Origin: Rhodospirillales bacterium
Lineage (GTDB): Bacteria > Pseudomonadota > Alphaproteobacteria > Acetobacterales > Acetobacteraceae
Direction of reading: 5' to 3'
Assembly (NCBI GenBank): GCA_025352665.1
Contig: JANXSM010000045.1
Span: 35,722-99,721, forward strand
Length of the DNA: 64,000 nucleotides
Positions 53,511 through 62,453 of this stretch are shown here, in pieces (position 1 is the stretch's first letter; each line of letters opens with the position of its first letter). The notes below the pieces were generated by a model. That model did not search any database. It was not told the origin of the DNA and saw only the letters and a list, made by a program, of their open reading frames with translations. Position numbers and translations under genes: made by a program.

Positions 53511-54650
53511 TCAGAGCGTGGCCAAACGTTTCAACAGCCGTTGCGCATTGCCGCGTTCGATCAGCTTAAGGTCGTCCGCACCGAACACGGCCCCCAGCCC
53601 CAGCGTCTGTTCCAACGAGGTACGGTAGGGGTAGTCGGAGCCGAACAGGATCTGCGACGAGGCGACCAGCTTCGTCAACCCCCCCATGGCGATTGGATTG
53701 GCGACCTGGGCGGTGTCGTAGAAGAAGCGCTTCAGTTGCGCGTACACACCATCGGCGGTGAACGACTTGTACTGCGGCGTCGACAACATCTGAATGGTGA
53801 AGCGCTCGGTGACGGACGTCACCGTTCCGCCGCCATGCGAGAAGATCCAGTTGATGTCAGGGGTGCTCGCAGCCGTGCCGGTGAAGATCAGGCTGCCAAT
53901 CGTGCGGGTGGTGTCGGTCTGATATTCGACGGCGCTGTTGGTCAGCCCCGCACCACCCAGGCTGCGCGCGCTGTCGTAGTCAGCGGAACTCGGCGGCACA
54001 TGGCCGAGATTGACACAGCAGGAGGGGTCGGCCGGGTGGGTATAGACCGTCAGCTTGCGGCGGTTGAGCTCTGCCATGACCGGCGCAAAGGCTGGGTCTC
54101 CCAGGTATTTGTCGCCATAGCTCGTCAGCAGCCCGATGCCATCGGCGCCCAGTATGTCCATTGCATAGGCGATCTCGGCGAGGCTCTGCTCGACATGGGG
54201 CATCGGCAGCACGGCGAACAGGCCGAAGCGGCCGGGATGGGCGTCCATCAGGCCGCGGCCGAATTCGTTGGAGTCACGGCAGATCGCCGCGGCCTCGGCG
54301 GCTGGCAGGAAACTCATCGCTGGCTGGGTGACCGACAGGATTGCGGTCGCGATGCCGCCGCGGTCCATGTCGGCGAGCGAGCGCTCGGGCGTCCAGTTAT
54401 TGACCGGTGGACTGTCGATCCGCGCCCGCTTGAGAGCTGCGACCCAGGCTGGCGAGGCGAGGTGGTGATGCACGTCGATGCGGAACGGCTTGGCGGCCGG
54501 GGCGGATGCAGACGCGGCCGGTGCCTGGGCCAGCACAGGTGTTGCAAACGCTGTGGCACCGAGTGCCACGCCCGCTCCAAAGGCTGCCAGGAATCCGCGC
54601 CGGGGCAGACTGCAGCAGTGACAATTTGTTGGCAGGGTGAGCCGGGCCAT
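53511..54650 (-). CDS. Exported amidohydrolase (amidohydrolase_2/ACMSD-like)
   Basis: 379 residues. The leader has a twin-arginine SLPRRGFLAAFGAGVALGATAFA, so Tat export is likely. The metal-dependent barrel has DVHHHLASPAWV (His-X-His), a central His in YTHPADPSC, NWIFSHGGGTV and the metal Asp in ILFGSDYPYRTS. Relatives hydrolyse or decarboxylate aromatic acids such as ACMS or 6-methylsalicylate; substrate unknown. It is flanked by a small membrane protein gene and a glycosyltransferase gene. Confidence 0.9.
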   Translation of the reverse strand: MARLTLPTNCHCCSLPRRGFLAAFGAGVALGATAFATPVLAQAPAASASAPAAKPFRIDVHHHLASPAWVAALKRARIDSPPVNNWTPERSLADMDRGGIATAILSVTQPAMSFLPAAEAAAICRDSNEFGRGLMDAHPGRFGLFAVLPMPHVEQSLAEIAYAMDILGADGIGLLTSYGDKYLGDPAFAPVMAELNRRKLTVYTHPADPSCCVNLGHVPPSSADYDSARSLGGAGLTNSAVEYQTDTTRTIGSLIFTGTAASTPDINWIFSHGGGTVTSVTERFTIQMLSTPQYKSFTADGVYAQLKRFFYDTAQVANPIAMGGLTKLVASSQILFGSDYPYRTSLEQTLGLGAVFGADDLKLIERGNAQRLLKRLATL

Positions 54651-54742
54651 GCGCGTTGCCTCCTCGATTCCGCTCGTTTGAAGCGATTTTTGAGGATGGT
54701 AGCGGGTTGGCCGCGAAAGAAAAGCCGTCTCAGCCGATCAGA

Positions 54743-55801
54743 TCAGACGGCGAGTTCAACCTCGACGTCCAGCGGGGCGGGCATCACGAGCCGGCGGTAG
54801 ATCGAGACGTAGTCGGACGCCATGCGATCTGCACTCCAGCGCTGTTCGAAGCGGGCACGGATGCTGGGACGATCCAGCAGAGCGAGGCGCGCGACGGCTG
54901 CGACGGCTGCGGTCTCGTCAGCCACGATGAAGCCGGTCAGGCCATCCTCGATCACCTCGGGCACCGAGCCGCGGGCGGTGGCGATCACCGGACAGCCGCA
55001 GGCCATCGCCTCGATCATCACGAGACCGAACGGTTCCGGCCATTGGATAGGGAACAGCAGCGCGCGGGCGCCAGAGAGGAAGGCTGGTTTCTGCGAATCG
55101 TCGATTTCACCGATGAACTCGACATTGGCGGTGACCAGCAACGGTGCGATCTCACGATCATAATAGGCGCGGTCCTCGGCGCCGATCTTGGCGGCGACCT
55201 TGAGGCGCATGCCGGCGCGGACGGCGATGCGGATGGCTTCCTCGATGCCTTTTTCGGGTGAGATGCGGCCGAGGAAGGCGAGATAATCCGAGCACGGGCC
55301 TTCGGGGCGCAATAGGTCGGACGGCATACCGTGGTGGACGGTGCCAGCCCAGTTGAACTCGGGCACAGGGCAGCGCTGGTTGTGCGAGATCGACACCAAG
55401 GGCGCCTGCGGGAATAACCCATAGGTGTCGCGCACGAAATCGCGGTCCATGCGGCCATGCAGCGTGGTCAGGAAGGGCACGCCGAGTCTGCTGAACACCG
55501 GGAAGGAATGAAAATCGATGTGAAAATGCAGCACGTCGAATTCATGTGCCTGACGCGCCACGAGTTCTATCATGCGGGCGTAGGGGGCGGTGTTCGATTC
55601 AAAGTTTGGTTCGAATCGGCGTGCGCGCGGCACCACCGGAACGAGGGTGGCGCGGGTGGTGCTGTCGCCGCTGGCAAAAAGCGTGACGTGATGGCCCTGG
55701 TCGACCAACGCCTCGGTCAGCCACGAGACGACACGCTCGGTTCCGCCATAGCGCAGGGGCGGAACGGTCTCGAACAACGGGGCGATCTGGGCGATACGCA
55801 T
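54743..55801 (-). CDS. Glycosyltransferase family 4 protein
   Basis: 352 residues. The GT-B N-terminal domain starts MRIAQIAPLFETVPPLRYGGTERVVSWL, with HVTLFASGDS and VLHFHIDFHS. The C-terminal nucleotide-sugar domain has FLGRISPEKGIEEAIRIA, ALLFPIQWPEPFGLVMIEAMACGCPVIA with the EX7E motif, and GSVPEVIEDGLTGFIV. The ATG at 55799-55801 is preceded by GGAG. It probably adds a sugar to a glycan or lipid in the cytoplasm. It is divergent from dnaB; the 186-bp gap holds the DnaA boxes. Confidence 0.9.
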   Translation of the reverse strand: MRIAQIAPLFETVPPLRYGGTERVVSWLTEALVDQGHHVTLFASGDSTTRATLVPVVPRARRFEPNFESNTAPYARMIELVARQAHEFDVLHFHIDFHSFPVFSRLGVPFLTTLHGRMDRDFVRDTYGLFPQAPLVSISHNQRCPVPEFNWAGTVHHGMPSDLLRPEGPCSDYLAFLGRISPEKGIEEAIRIAVRAGMRLKVAAKIGAEDRAYYDREIAPLLVTANVEFIGEIDDSQKPAFLSGARALLFPIQWPEPFGLVMIEAMACGCPVIATARGSVPEVIEDGLTGFIVADETAAVAAVARLALLDRPSIRARFEQRWSADRMASDYVSIYRRLVMPAPLDVEVELAV

Positions 55802-55930
55802 GACGTGGGCTCCGGTCGGGCGACACGCAATTGCACCAGGCTTGTGGCAAAGCTGTGGCAGAGCGACACGAATGCGCGAGGTCGCCACCCTGTTTCGGAC
55901 GTTTCGCGCCTCAATCGGATTCCGTCCCCC

Positions 55931-55949
55931 TTATCCACAGATATCCACA
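55931..55949 (+). promoter_or_regulatory. Two DnaA boxes upstream of dnaB
   Basis: TTATCCACA at 55931-55939 is a perfect high-affinity DnaA box, and ATATCCACA at 55941-55949 differs at one base. They are in direct orientation, 10 bp apart, about 40-57 bases before the dnaB ATG. A direct repeat TGTGGCA at 55843-55849 and 55854-55860 lies further upstream. Confidence 0.65.
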
Positions 55950-55987
55950 GGGCCCTCGGGCAAAAAACGGTCTATGGTTTTCACCAC

Positions 55988-57502
55988 ATGAACACGCTGT
56001 CACCGCAATCGTCCGCCGGCGGGTTGCTGGGTCTGTCCCAGCGCCTGCCTCCCACCAATGTGGCTGCCGAGCAGGCCCTGCTCGGAGCCCTGCTTGCCAA
56101 CAACCGTGCCTATGAGCGCGTCAGTGATTTCCTGGTTCCGGAGCATTTCGCCGACCCCATCCACGGTCGGATCTTTGCCGCAATCCAGCGTCGGATCGAG
56201 CGGCAGGAACTGGCCGATGCCATTACGCTGAAGGCGGAATTCGAGCACTCCGGGGTTCTGGAGGAGGTCGGCGGCACTGCCTATCTGGCGCAACTGCTCA
56301 CCGCCATGGTTGGTATCATCAACGCTGGCGAATATGGCCGTGCGATCCATGACGCCTGGCTGCGCCGGCAAATGATCGACATCGGCGAAAACGTTGTGAA
56401 CAACGCGTTCGGCGCTGACCCTGAGCTAGACGGGCCGAAGCAGCTGGAGGCGGCCGAGCAGTCGCTGTTCGACCTGGCCGCCCGCGGCGGCAACAATGGC
56501 GGGTTCGTGACCTTCGAGCACGCTCTGACCGAGGCGATTAAGACCGCCGAAAAAGCCTATCACATGGCCGGTGGCGTCTCTGGCCTGTCGACGGGACTGC
56601 GCGACCTCGATGCCAAAACCGGCGGGTTGCATCCATCAGATTTGATCATTTTGGCCGGCCGTCCTGGCATGGGCAAAACTGCGATCGCCACCAAGATCGC
56701 CTTCGGCTGTGCGCAGGCAATCGTTGCGGAGGCCCGAGCACTCGGGCCAGATGTGATGCCAAAATCCACGGTCGCTATTTTTTCGCTGGAGATGAGCTCC
56801 GAGCAGCTGGCCGGGCGTATCCTGTCCGAGCAAGCGCGCATTTCCGGCGACCGCATTCGGCGTGGCGATATCGGCCAGAAGGATTTCGACCGGTTCGTAC
56901 AAGTGAGCCGCGAGCTCGCCTCGCTGCCGTTGCATATCGACGATACCCCGGCGATCACGATGTCGGCCTTGCGCACGCGGTGCCGACGGCTGAAGCGGAC
57001 GAAAGGGTTGTCGATGGTGATGGTCGATTATCTGCAGCTGATGCGTCCAGCCGCGGGCACGAGGCCTGAAAACCGGGTGCTGGAAATCAGCATGATCACG
57101 CAGGGATTGAAGGCGCTGGCGAAAGAACTGGCGGTGCCCGTGATCGCCCTGTCGCAGCTGTCGCGTGCTGTGGAAAGTCGTGAGGACAAGCGTCCGATGC
57201 TGTCAGACTTGCGCGAGTCTGGTTCGATCGAGCAAGACGCGGATATCGTGATGTTTATCTACCGTGAAGAATATTACATCCAGCAGCGCGCGCCCAAGCA
57301 GATCGCCTTCGACAACGATGAGAAATTCCATGCCGCCGTCACCAAATGGCAGAATGACATGGAGCATGTGCACAACTTGGCCGAGTTGATTATCGAGAAG
57401 CAGCGGCATGGCCCCACGGGGGTGGTGGAGCTGTTCTTCGAGGGCGAGTTCACCCGTTTTGCGGATTTGGACAAGCACCACGGCGCCCATGACGCGGACT
57501 GA
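55988..57502 (+). CDS. dnaB: Replicative DNA helicase
   Basis: 504 residues. The N-terminal DnaB domain (about 20-130) starts LPPTNVAAEQALLGALLANNRAYERVSDFL. The RecA-like domain has Walker A GRPGMGKTAIATK, VAIFSLEMSSEQLAGRIL, Walker B MVMVDYLQLM, VIALSQLSRAVESREDKRPMLSDLRESGSIEQDADIVMFIYR and a C-terminal KQRHGPTGVVELFF. It is the hexameric helicase of the replication fork. The stop overlaps alr by 14 bases. Two DnaA boxes sit in its promoter. Confidence 0.97.
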   Translation: MNTLSPQSSAGGLLGLSQRLPPTNVAAEQALLGALLANNRAYERVSDFLVPEHFADPIHGRIFAAIQRRIERQELADAITLKAEFEHSGVLEEVGGTAYLAQLLTAMVGIINAGEYGRAIHDAWLRRQMIDIGENVVNNAFGADPELDGPKQLEAAEQSLFDLAARGGNNGGFVTFEHALTEAIKTAEKAYHMAGGVSGLSTGLRDLDAKTGGLHPSDLIILAGRPGMGKTAIATKIAFGCAQAIVAEARALGPDVMPKSTVAIFSLEMSSEQLAGRILSEQARISGDRIRRGDIGQKDFDRFVQVSRELASLPLHIDDTPAITMSALRTRCRRLKRTKGLSMVMVDYLQLMRPAAGTRPENRVLEISMITQGLKALAKELAVPVIALSQLSRAVESREDKRPMLSDLRESGSIEQDADIVMFIYREEYYIQQRAPKQIAFDNDEKFHAAVTKWQNDMEHVHNLAELIIEKQRHGPTGVVELFFEGEFTRFADLDKHHGAHDAD

Positions 57503-58559
57503 GCCGGCGGGTGCACTTGCGGTTCTAGAGGTCAATCTCGGCGCCATCTGCGCCAACTACCGTGCGCTCTGCGCGCGCCATGTCGGGCCGGTGGCAGCTG
57601 TGCTGAAGGCAGATGCGTATGGGCTTGGCGCGGCACAGGTGGCGCCTGCGCTGTTCGCTGTGGGCTGCCGACATTTTTTCGTGGCACTGCTCGACGAAGC
57701 GCTGACACTGCGGCCGTTGGTGCCGGGCGCAATGCTGGCGGTGCTGAACGGCATGGTGCCCGGGACCGAGGACATTTATTTCAACGAGGCGATCGATCCA
57801 GTTTTGGGGTCGCTCGCCGAGCTTCAGCGCTGGGGCGGGCGCGGACCGGCGATCCTGCATGTCGATACCGGCATGGCGCGCCTGGGGCTCGACCGGGAGG
57901 AATTGCAGCGTTTGGCGGCGGATCCCGGTCTGCTGTTTGGGCTTACGCCGCGTTATGTGATGACGCATCTGGTGGCGGCGGAGGATCCGGCGGATCGCGC
58001 GAATGCCGAACAACGCGGTCGGTTTGCCGCAGTAAGGTCGATGCTGCCTTTGTGGCCGACCAGTTTTGCGAATTCCTCAGGTATCTTCCTCGGGCCAGAT
58101 TTCGCCTCCGACCTCGCCCGGCCAGGTGCTGCGCTGTATGGGCTCAACCCGACGCCCGGACAGCCAAACCCGATGCAGACCGCCGTACGGCTGACGGCGC
58201 GGGTGCTCCAGGTGCGGGATCTCTCGGTCGGCGAGAGCGTCGGCTACAACGCCACCTGGTGCGCCGCGCGACCGAGCCGGATTGCAGCGATCGGCGTGGG
58301 GTATGCCGACGGCTGGGCGCGGGCCCTGTCGTCGCGCGGGCATGCAATCTTTGACGGCACCCGCGTGCCCCTGGTAGGGCGTGTCTCCATGGATATTTCC
58401 ACCTTCGACGCGACGGATCTTCCAGGCTTGGTCGCCGGCAGCTGGCTGGAGCTGATCGGCCCTTCGCATCCGCCGGACGCGGTGGCGCTGGAGGCGGGCA
58501 CCAACGGCTATGAGATCCTGACCTCGCTCGGCCGTCGCTATGCGCGGATCTATCGCTGA
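57489..58559 (+). CDS. alr: Alanine racemase
   Basis: 356 residues, a PLP enzyme that makes D-alanine for peptidoglycan. The PLP lysine is in AAVLKADAYGLGA near residue 40. HVDTGMARLG, DLARPGAALYG and IGVGYADGWAR follow, with the catalytic Tyr of the other subunit in ESVGYNATW and RVSMDISTFDATDL near the end. The ATG lies inside the end of dnaB, so translation is coupled. Its stop overlaps the next start (TGATG). Confidence 0.95.
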   Translation: MTRTEPAGALAVLEVNLGAICANYRALCARHVGPVAAVLKADAYGLGAAQVAPALFAVGCRHFFVALLDEALTLRPLVPGAMLAVLNGMVPGTEDIYFNEAIDPVLGSLAELQRWGGRGPAILHVDTGMARLGLDREELQRLAADPGLLFGLTPRYVMTHLVAAEDPADRANAEQRGRFAAVRSMLPLWPTSFANSSGIFLGPDFASDLARPGAALYGLNPTPGQPNPMQTAVRLTARVLQVRDLSVGESVGYNATWCAARPSRIAAIGVGYADGWARALSSRGHAIFDGTRVPLVGRVSMDISTFDATDLPGLVAGSWLELIGPSHPPDAVALEAGTNGYEILTSLGRRYARIYR

Positions 58560-59341
58560 TGCTGGCGCTGGACTTCGTGGCGGCGATCGGCCGCCTGTTG
58601 CTTGGCGCCTGCACCGCCTCCGGCCGGTTGGCATTGTTCGCGTTGAGCGGGTTGTCGCATATCGTCCGCCCGCCGTTCTACGGGCGGATGTTCCTGCGAG
58701 CTTTGGTGGAGATCGGCTACTTCTCCCTGCCGGTTGTGGCGCTGACTGCGGTTTTCACCGGCATGGTGCTGGCGTTGCAAAGCTCAACGGGGCTGGCGCG
58801 GTTTTCCGCTGACTCGGCGGTGGCCAGTCTGGTCGTGTTATCCGTCACGCGAGAGCTCGGGCCGGTTCTGGCCGGGCTTATGGTGGCGGGGCGCGTGGGG
58901 GCTGCGATTGCTGCTGAAATCGGCACGATGCGCGTGACCGACCAGATCGACGCGCTCTCAACCCTGTCGACCAACCCAATGAAATATCTGGTGGCGCCTC
59001 GCCTGCTCGCGGGCCTGATCGCCTTGCCGCTTCTGGTGGTGGTGGCGGATATCCTGGGCGTGCTCGGCGGCTTCATCATCGCGGTGGTGAAGCTGGGCTT
59101 CAACACCGAAACCTATATTGTCAACACGCTGAACTTCGTGCAGGCGGACGACGTGATCTCAGGCCTCGCCAAGGCCGCGGTGTTCGGGGTGTTGATCACG
59201 CTGATGGGCTGCTACCAAGGCTACAACTCGCGCGGCGGTGCGCAGGGCGTAGGCGCTGCGACCACCTCCGCCGTGGTGGCCGCCAGCGTGCTCATCCTCG
59301 CGTTCGACTATGTGCTCACCGAGCTGTTCTTCGCCCGATGA
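58559..59341 (+). CDS. mlaE: MlaE family ABC transporter permease
   Basis: 260 residues with about five to six membrane helices. Family motifs are PPFYGRMFLRALVEIGYFSLPVVALTAVFTGMVLALQ, TRELGPVLAGLMVAGRVGAAIAAEIGTMRVTDQIDALSTLSTNPMKYLVAPR and CYQGYNSRGGAQGVGAATTSAVV. With the following ATPase it forms the inner-membrane part of a retrograde phospholipid (Mla-type) transporter. mlaD and the periplasmic parts are not in this cluster. Confidence 0.92.
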   Translation: MLALDFVAAIGRLLLGACTASGRLALFALSGLSHIVRPPFYGRMFLRALVEIGYFSLPVVALTAVFTGMVLALQSSTGLARFSADSAVASLVVLSVTRELGPVLAGLMVAGRVGAAIAAEIGTMRVTDQIDALSTLSTNPMKYLVAPRLLAGLIALPLLVVVADILGVLGGFIIAVVKLGFNTETYIVNTLNFVQADDVISGLAKAAVFGVLITLMGCYQGYNSRGGAQGVGAATTSAVVAASVLILAFDYVLTELFFAR

Positions 59342-60114
59342 GCGCTGCCCTTCCCAAGATACGACTGCGCGGCTTGTCGAAGTCCTTCGGCGACAAGCTG
59401 GTGCTGGACGGGATCGATCTTGATGTCGCGGCCAGCAGCTCAATGGTCATCATCGGTGGCTCGGGCTCCGGCAAGTCGGTGCTGATCAAATGCATCCTGG
59501 GTCTGATCGAGCCGGACAGCGGCACCATCGAGATCGACGGCGTCGACGTGCTGCGCCAGGACCGCGGCAAGCGCGAGGCGATCCGTGGCAATATCGGCAT
59601 GCTGTTCCAGAACGGTGCCCTGTTCGACAGCCTGCCGGTCTGGGAGAACGTCGCGTTCGGATTGCTGGCGCAAAACCGCTGCACCCGCGCGCAGGGGCGC
59701 GAGAAGGCGGCCGAGGTGCTGTCCCAGGTAGGACTGGCGGCAAGCGTCGGCGACCTACAGCCCTCCGAGCTTTCCGGCGGCATGCAAAAGCGCGTGGGCC
59801 TGGCCCGCGCGATCGCAGCCCAGCCGGACATTCTGTTTTTTGACGAGCCGACCACGGGTCTCGACCCGATCATGGGCGCTGTCATCGACGGCCTGATCGT
59901 CGACTGCGTGAAGCGCATGGGCTCGACCGCGATCGCCATCACCCACGACATGCTGAGCGCCCAACGCATCGGCGACCGCGCGGCCATGTTGCACAAGGGG
60001 CGGATCATCTGGGAGGGTGCCGCATCCGAGCTGATGACCAGCGACAACCCGATGGTCGACCAGTTCACCCACGGCCGCCGCGAGGGGCCGATCCAGATGG
60101 AGTTGCGAAAGTAA
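59338..60114 (+). CDS. mlaF: MlaF family ABC transporter ATPase
   Basis: 258 residues. Walker A is IGGSGSGKSVLIKC, the Q-loop is GMLFQNGALFDSLPVWENVAFGL (typical of MlaF), the signature is LSGGMQKRVGLARAIA, Walker B is ILFFDEPTTGLDPIMG and the H-loop is AIAITHDMLSAQRI. The start overlaps the mlaE stop by four bases (ATGA), so the two form one complex. Confidence 0.94.
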   Translation: MSAALPKIRLRGLSKSFGDKLVLDGIDLDVAASSSMVIIGGSGSGKSVLIKCILGLIEPDSGTIEIDGVDVLRQDRGKREAIRGNIGMLFQNGALFDSLPVWENVAFGLLAQNRCTRAQGREKAAEVLSQVGLAASVGDLQPSELSGGMQKRVGLARAIAAQPDILFFDEPTTGLDPIMGAVIDGLIVDCVKRMGSTAIAITHDMLSAQRIGDRAAMLHKGRIIWEGAASELMTSDNPMVDQFTHGRREGPIQMELRK

Positions 60115-60160
60115 CGCCTAATAACAGCCATAAACAAAGTCGTCCTTTTTTGAACAAAAC

Positions 60161-60199
60161 GGACCAAAAAACTTCTTTTGAAAGTCAGCTTTTCGGTCC
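60161..60199 (+). terminator. Candidate terminator after mlaF
   Basis: GGACC at 60161-60165 pairs with GGTCC at 60195-60199, with an adjoining AAAA/TTTT pair after one mismatch. It lies in a T- and A-rich stretch 47 bases after the mlaF stop. The remaining sequence up to radA (60200-60328) shows no gene. Confidence 0.45.
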
Positions 60200-60328
60200 A
60201 TTTAAAAAATGAAGTTGTTTTCTGGTGAAGAGCCCGAGCAGGCTGGTGTTTCGCGGCGGCTCGATGATCAGGCGGATGCCGTCCTCGCTCGGCGTCGATT
60301 TCCCGCAGGGATGTGCATCTTGTAGGTT

Positions 60329-61756
60329 ATGCCCATGGCCAAAGCCGCTGCCCGATTCGTCTGCGCCCAGTGTGGCGCCGTCACCGCAAAATGGGCGGGG
60401 CGGTGCGAGACCTGTGGCGCGTGGAATTCGGTGTCTGAGGAGCCGCTGGAACAGGCGCCGGGAATTTCCGCTAAGGGCGTGAAGGCGACCGCACGCAAGA
60501 TCGCCTTTGTCGATCTCGCCGGCTCGGCCGACCCGCCGCCGCGCGCGGCCACGGGCATCGCCGAATTGGACCGCGTGCTCGGCGGTGGGCTTGTGGCGGG
60601 GTCAGCGGTGCTGGTCGGTGGAGATCCTGGGATCGGCAAGTCGACCTTGCTGCTGCAGGCGGCGGCCAGTCTCGCGCGGTCCGGCAAGCGGGTACTCTAT
60701 ATTTCCGGCGAGGAGGCGGTGGAGCAGGTGCGGATGCGCGCGCGCCGGCTCGGGCTCACCGATGCGCGGCTGGAACTCGCGGCAGCCATCAACCTGCGCG
60801 ACATCATGGGCAGCCTCGAAGCGGCGTCGGATGCCACGCTGGTGGTGATCGATTCGATCCAAACCATGTGGCTGGATGAGATCGATTCGGCGCCAGGTAC
60901 CGTAAGCCAGGTGCGGGCGTGCTCGTTCGAGTTGATCCGGGCGGCCAAGACACGCGGGTTCGCCGTGGTGCTGGTGGGGCATGTGACCAAGGACGGGGCG
61001 ATCGCGGGGCCCCGGGTGCTGGAGCACATGGTGGATGCCGTGCTGTATTTCGAAGGCGACCGTGGCCACCAGTTTCGAATTCTGCGCGGTGTAAAGAACC
61101 GGTTCGGCGCCACCGACGAGATCGGCGTGTTCGAAATGGGCGAGACGGGACTGGCGGAGGTGCCCAATCCCTCGGCGCTTTTCTTGGCAGAGCGGCGCGG
61201 CAATATCGCGGGCTCGGCGGTTTTTGCTGGGGTGGAAGGGTCTCGCCCGGTGCTGGTCGAGATCCAGTGCCTGCTGGCGCCCAATCCGGGCGGCGCGCCG
61301 AGACGTTCGGTGATCGGGTGGGACTCGGGGCGCCTGTCGATGCTGCTGGCGGTGTTGGAGACTCGCTGCGGGGTGCGGTTCAACGCGACGGATGTGTATC
61401 TGAACGTGGCCGGCGGCTTAAGGATCGGCGAGCCTGCGGCCGATCTGGCAGTTGCGGCCGCCCTGGTCTCGGCGGCCTATGAGTTGCCGACCGACCCCGG
61501 CATGGTGTTCTTCGGCGAGGTCGGACTGTCCGGCGAGATCCGCCAGGTGGCGCAGGCGGAGGCACGGCTGAAAGAGGCGGAAAAGCTGGGATTCGACGCA
61601 GCGTGCCTGCCGCGGCGGGTGGCGCGCGGCAATCGTCCATTAGCCGCCCCGGCCGGGATCACGCTGCGTGAAATCGGCCATCTGTCCGACCTGGTGGCGC
61701 GGTTTGCCGCGCCCAAGTCCCAGTCGCCCGCGCGCAACCCTTCCATGTCATCGTGA
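60329..61756 (+). CDS. radA: DNA repair protein RadA (Sms)
   Basis: 475 residues. The N-terminal zinc finger is CAQCGAVTAKWAGRCETCGAW. The RecA-like domain has Walker A GGDPGIGKSTLLLQ and TLVVIDSIQTMWL, then the RadA hallmark KNRFGATDEIGVFEM. The C-terminal Lon-like domain (about 300-460) includes RRSVIGWDSGRLSMLLAVLE and FFGEVGLSGEIRQV. It promotes branch migration in recombinational repair. An ATG at 60335 is an alternative start two codons downstream. Confidence 0.96.
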   Translation: MPMAKAAARFVCAQCGAVTAKWAGRCETCGAWNSVSEEPLEQAPGISAKGVKATARKIAFVDLAGSADPPPRAATGIAELDRVLGGGLVAGSAVLVGGDPGIGKSTLLLQAAASLARSGKRVLYISGEEAVEQVRMRARRLGLTDARLELAAAINLRDIMGSLEAASDATLVVIDSIQTMWLDEIDSAPGTVSQVRACSFELIRAAKTRGFAVVLVGHVTKDGAIAGPRVLEHMVDAVLYFEGDRGHQFRILRGVKNRFGATDEIGVFEMGETGLAEVPNPSALFLAERRGNIAGSAVFAGVEGSRPVLVEIQCLLAPNPGGAPRRSVIGWDSGRLSMLLAVLETRCGVRFNATDVYLNVAGGLRIGEPAADLAVAAALVSAAYELPTDPGMVFFGEVGLSGEIRQVAQAEARLKEAEKLGFDAACLPRRVARGNRPLAAPAGITLREIGHLSDLVARFAAPKSQSPARNPSMSS

Positions 61757-61820
61757 TGACAGGCTGGCGTCGCGGCCTGGTCGCGCGATATATGCGGCAG
61801 CACAGCACGGTGGACTCGTA

Positions 61821-62402
61821 TTGAACTGGGTTGATCTCGTCATCCTTGCCGTCCTTGTGTTCTCGGGGCTGCTGGCCTTCATGCGCGGTTTCGTGCGTGA
61901 AGTGCTGGGAATCGGTGCCTGGGTGGGTGCTGGGTTGTTCGCCATCTGGGCGTTCCCGTTTGTGAAGGAGCGTTTTCACGGCTGGATCGCCAATCCGGAT
62001 ATCGCCGATCCCGTAGCGTTCGGCGCGATGTTCCTGGTGGCGCTGTTGTTTCTATCGGTCGTGGCCGGGATGATCGGCTCGGTGATCCGTGGTTCCGTGT
62101 TGGGCGGCATCGATCGTACCCTGGGGGTTGCCTTCGGCGTGGTGCGCGGGGCCGCCCTCGTCGCGTTCGCCTATATCGCCGCCGGCATGATCGTGACGGC
62201 GGATCGCTGGCCGGAGCCGGTGCTGCAGGCACGCAGCTTGCCTTACGCCTACCAAGGGGCGACCTGGGCGGTGAGTTTGCTGCCCGAGGAATACCGCCCA
62301 CGGGTGACGGCGCCCCCAGTGGGGCGCGAAGCGCGGGCAATCGATCTGTTGCATGCCACGCCGCAAGGGCGCGCGCAGGGCAAGCTGACAGGCCAGCCTT
62401 AG
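61821..62402 (+). CDS. cvpA: CvpA family membrane protein
   Basis: 193 residues with four hydrophobic segments. It starts LNWVDLVILAVLVFSGLLAFMRGFVREVLGIGAWVGAGLFA, the classic CvpA beginning, followed by FGAMFLVALLFLSVVAGMI and DRTLGVAFGVVRGAALVAFAYIA. The TTG at 61821 follows GGTGGA by six bases. cvpA next to purF is a widespread pairing. It lies 64 bp after radA, and purF follows 51 bp later. Confidence 0.9.
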   Translation: MNWVDLVILAVLVFSGLLAFMRGFVREVLGIGAWVGAGLFAIWAFPFVKERFHGWIANPDIADPVAFGAMFLVALLFLSVVAGMIGSVIRGSVLGGIDRTLGVAFGVVRGAALVAFAYIAAGMIVTADRWPEPVLQARSLPYAYQGATWAVSLLPEEYRPRVTAPPVGREARAIDLLHATPQGRAQGKLTGQP

Positions 62403-62453
62403 GTGGCTGGTCATGAATTGAGACCATCCACGAGCGGGCCAGGAGCCATCGAC

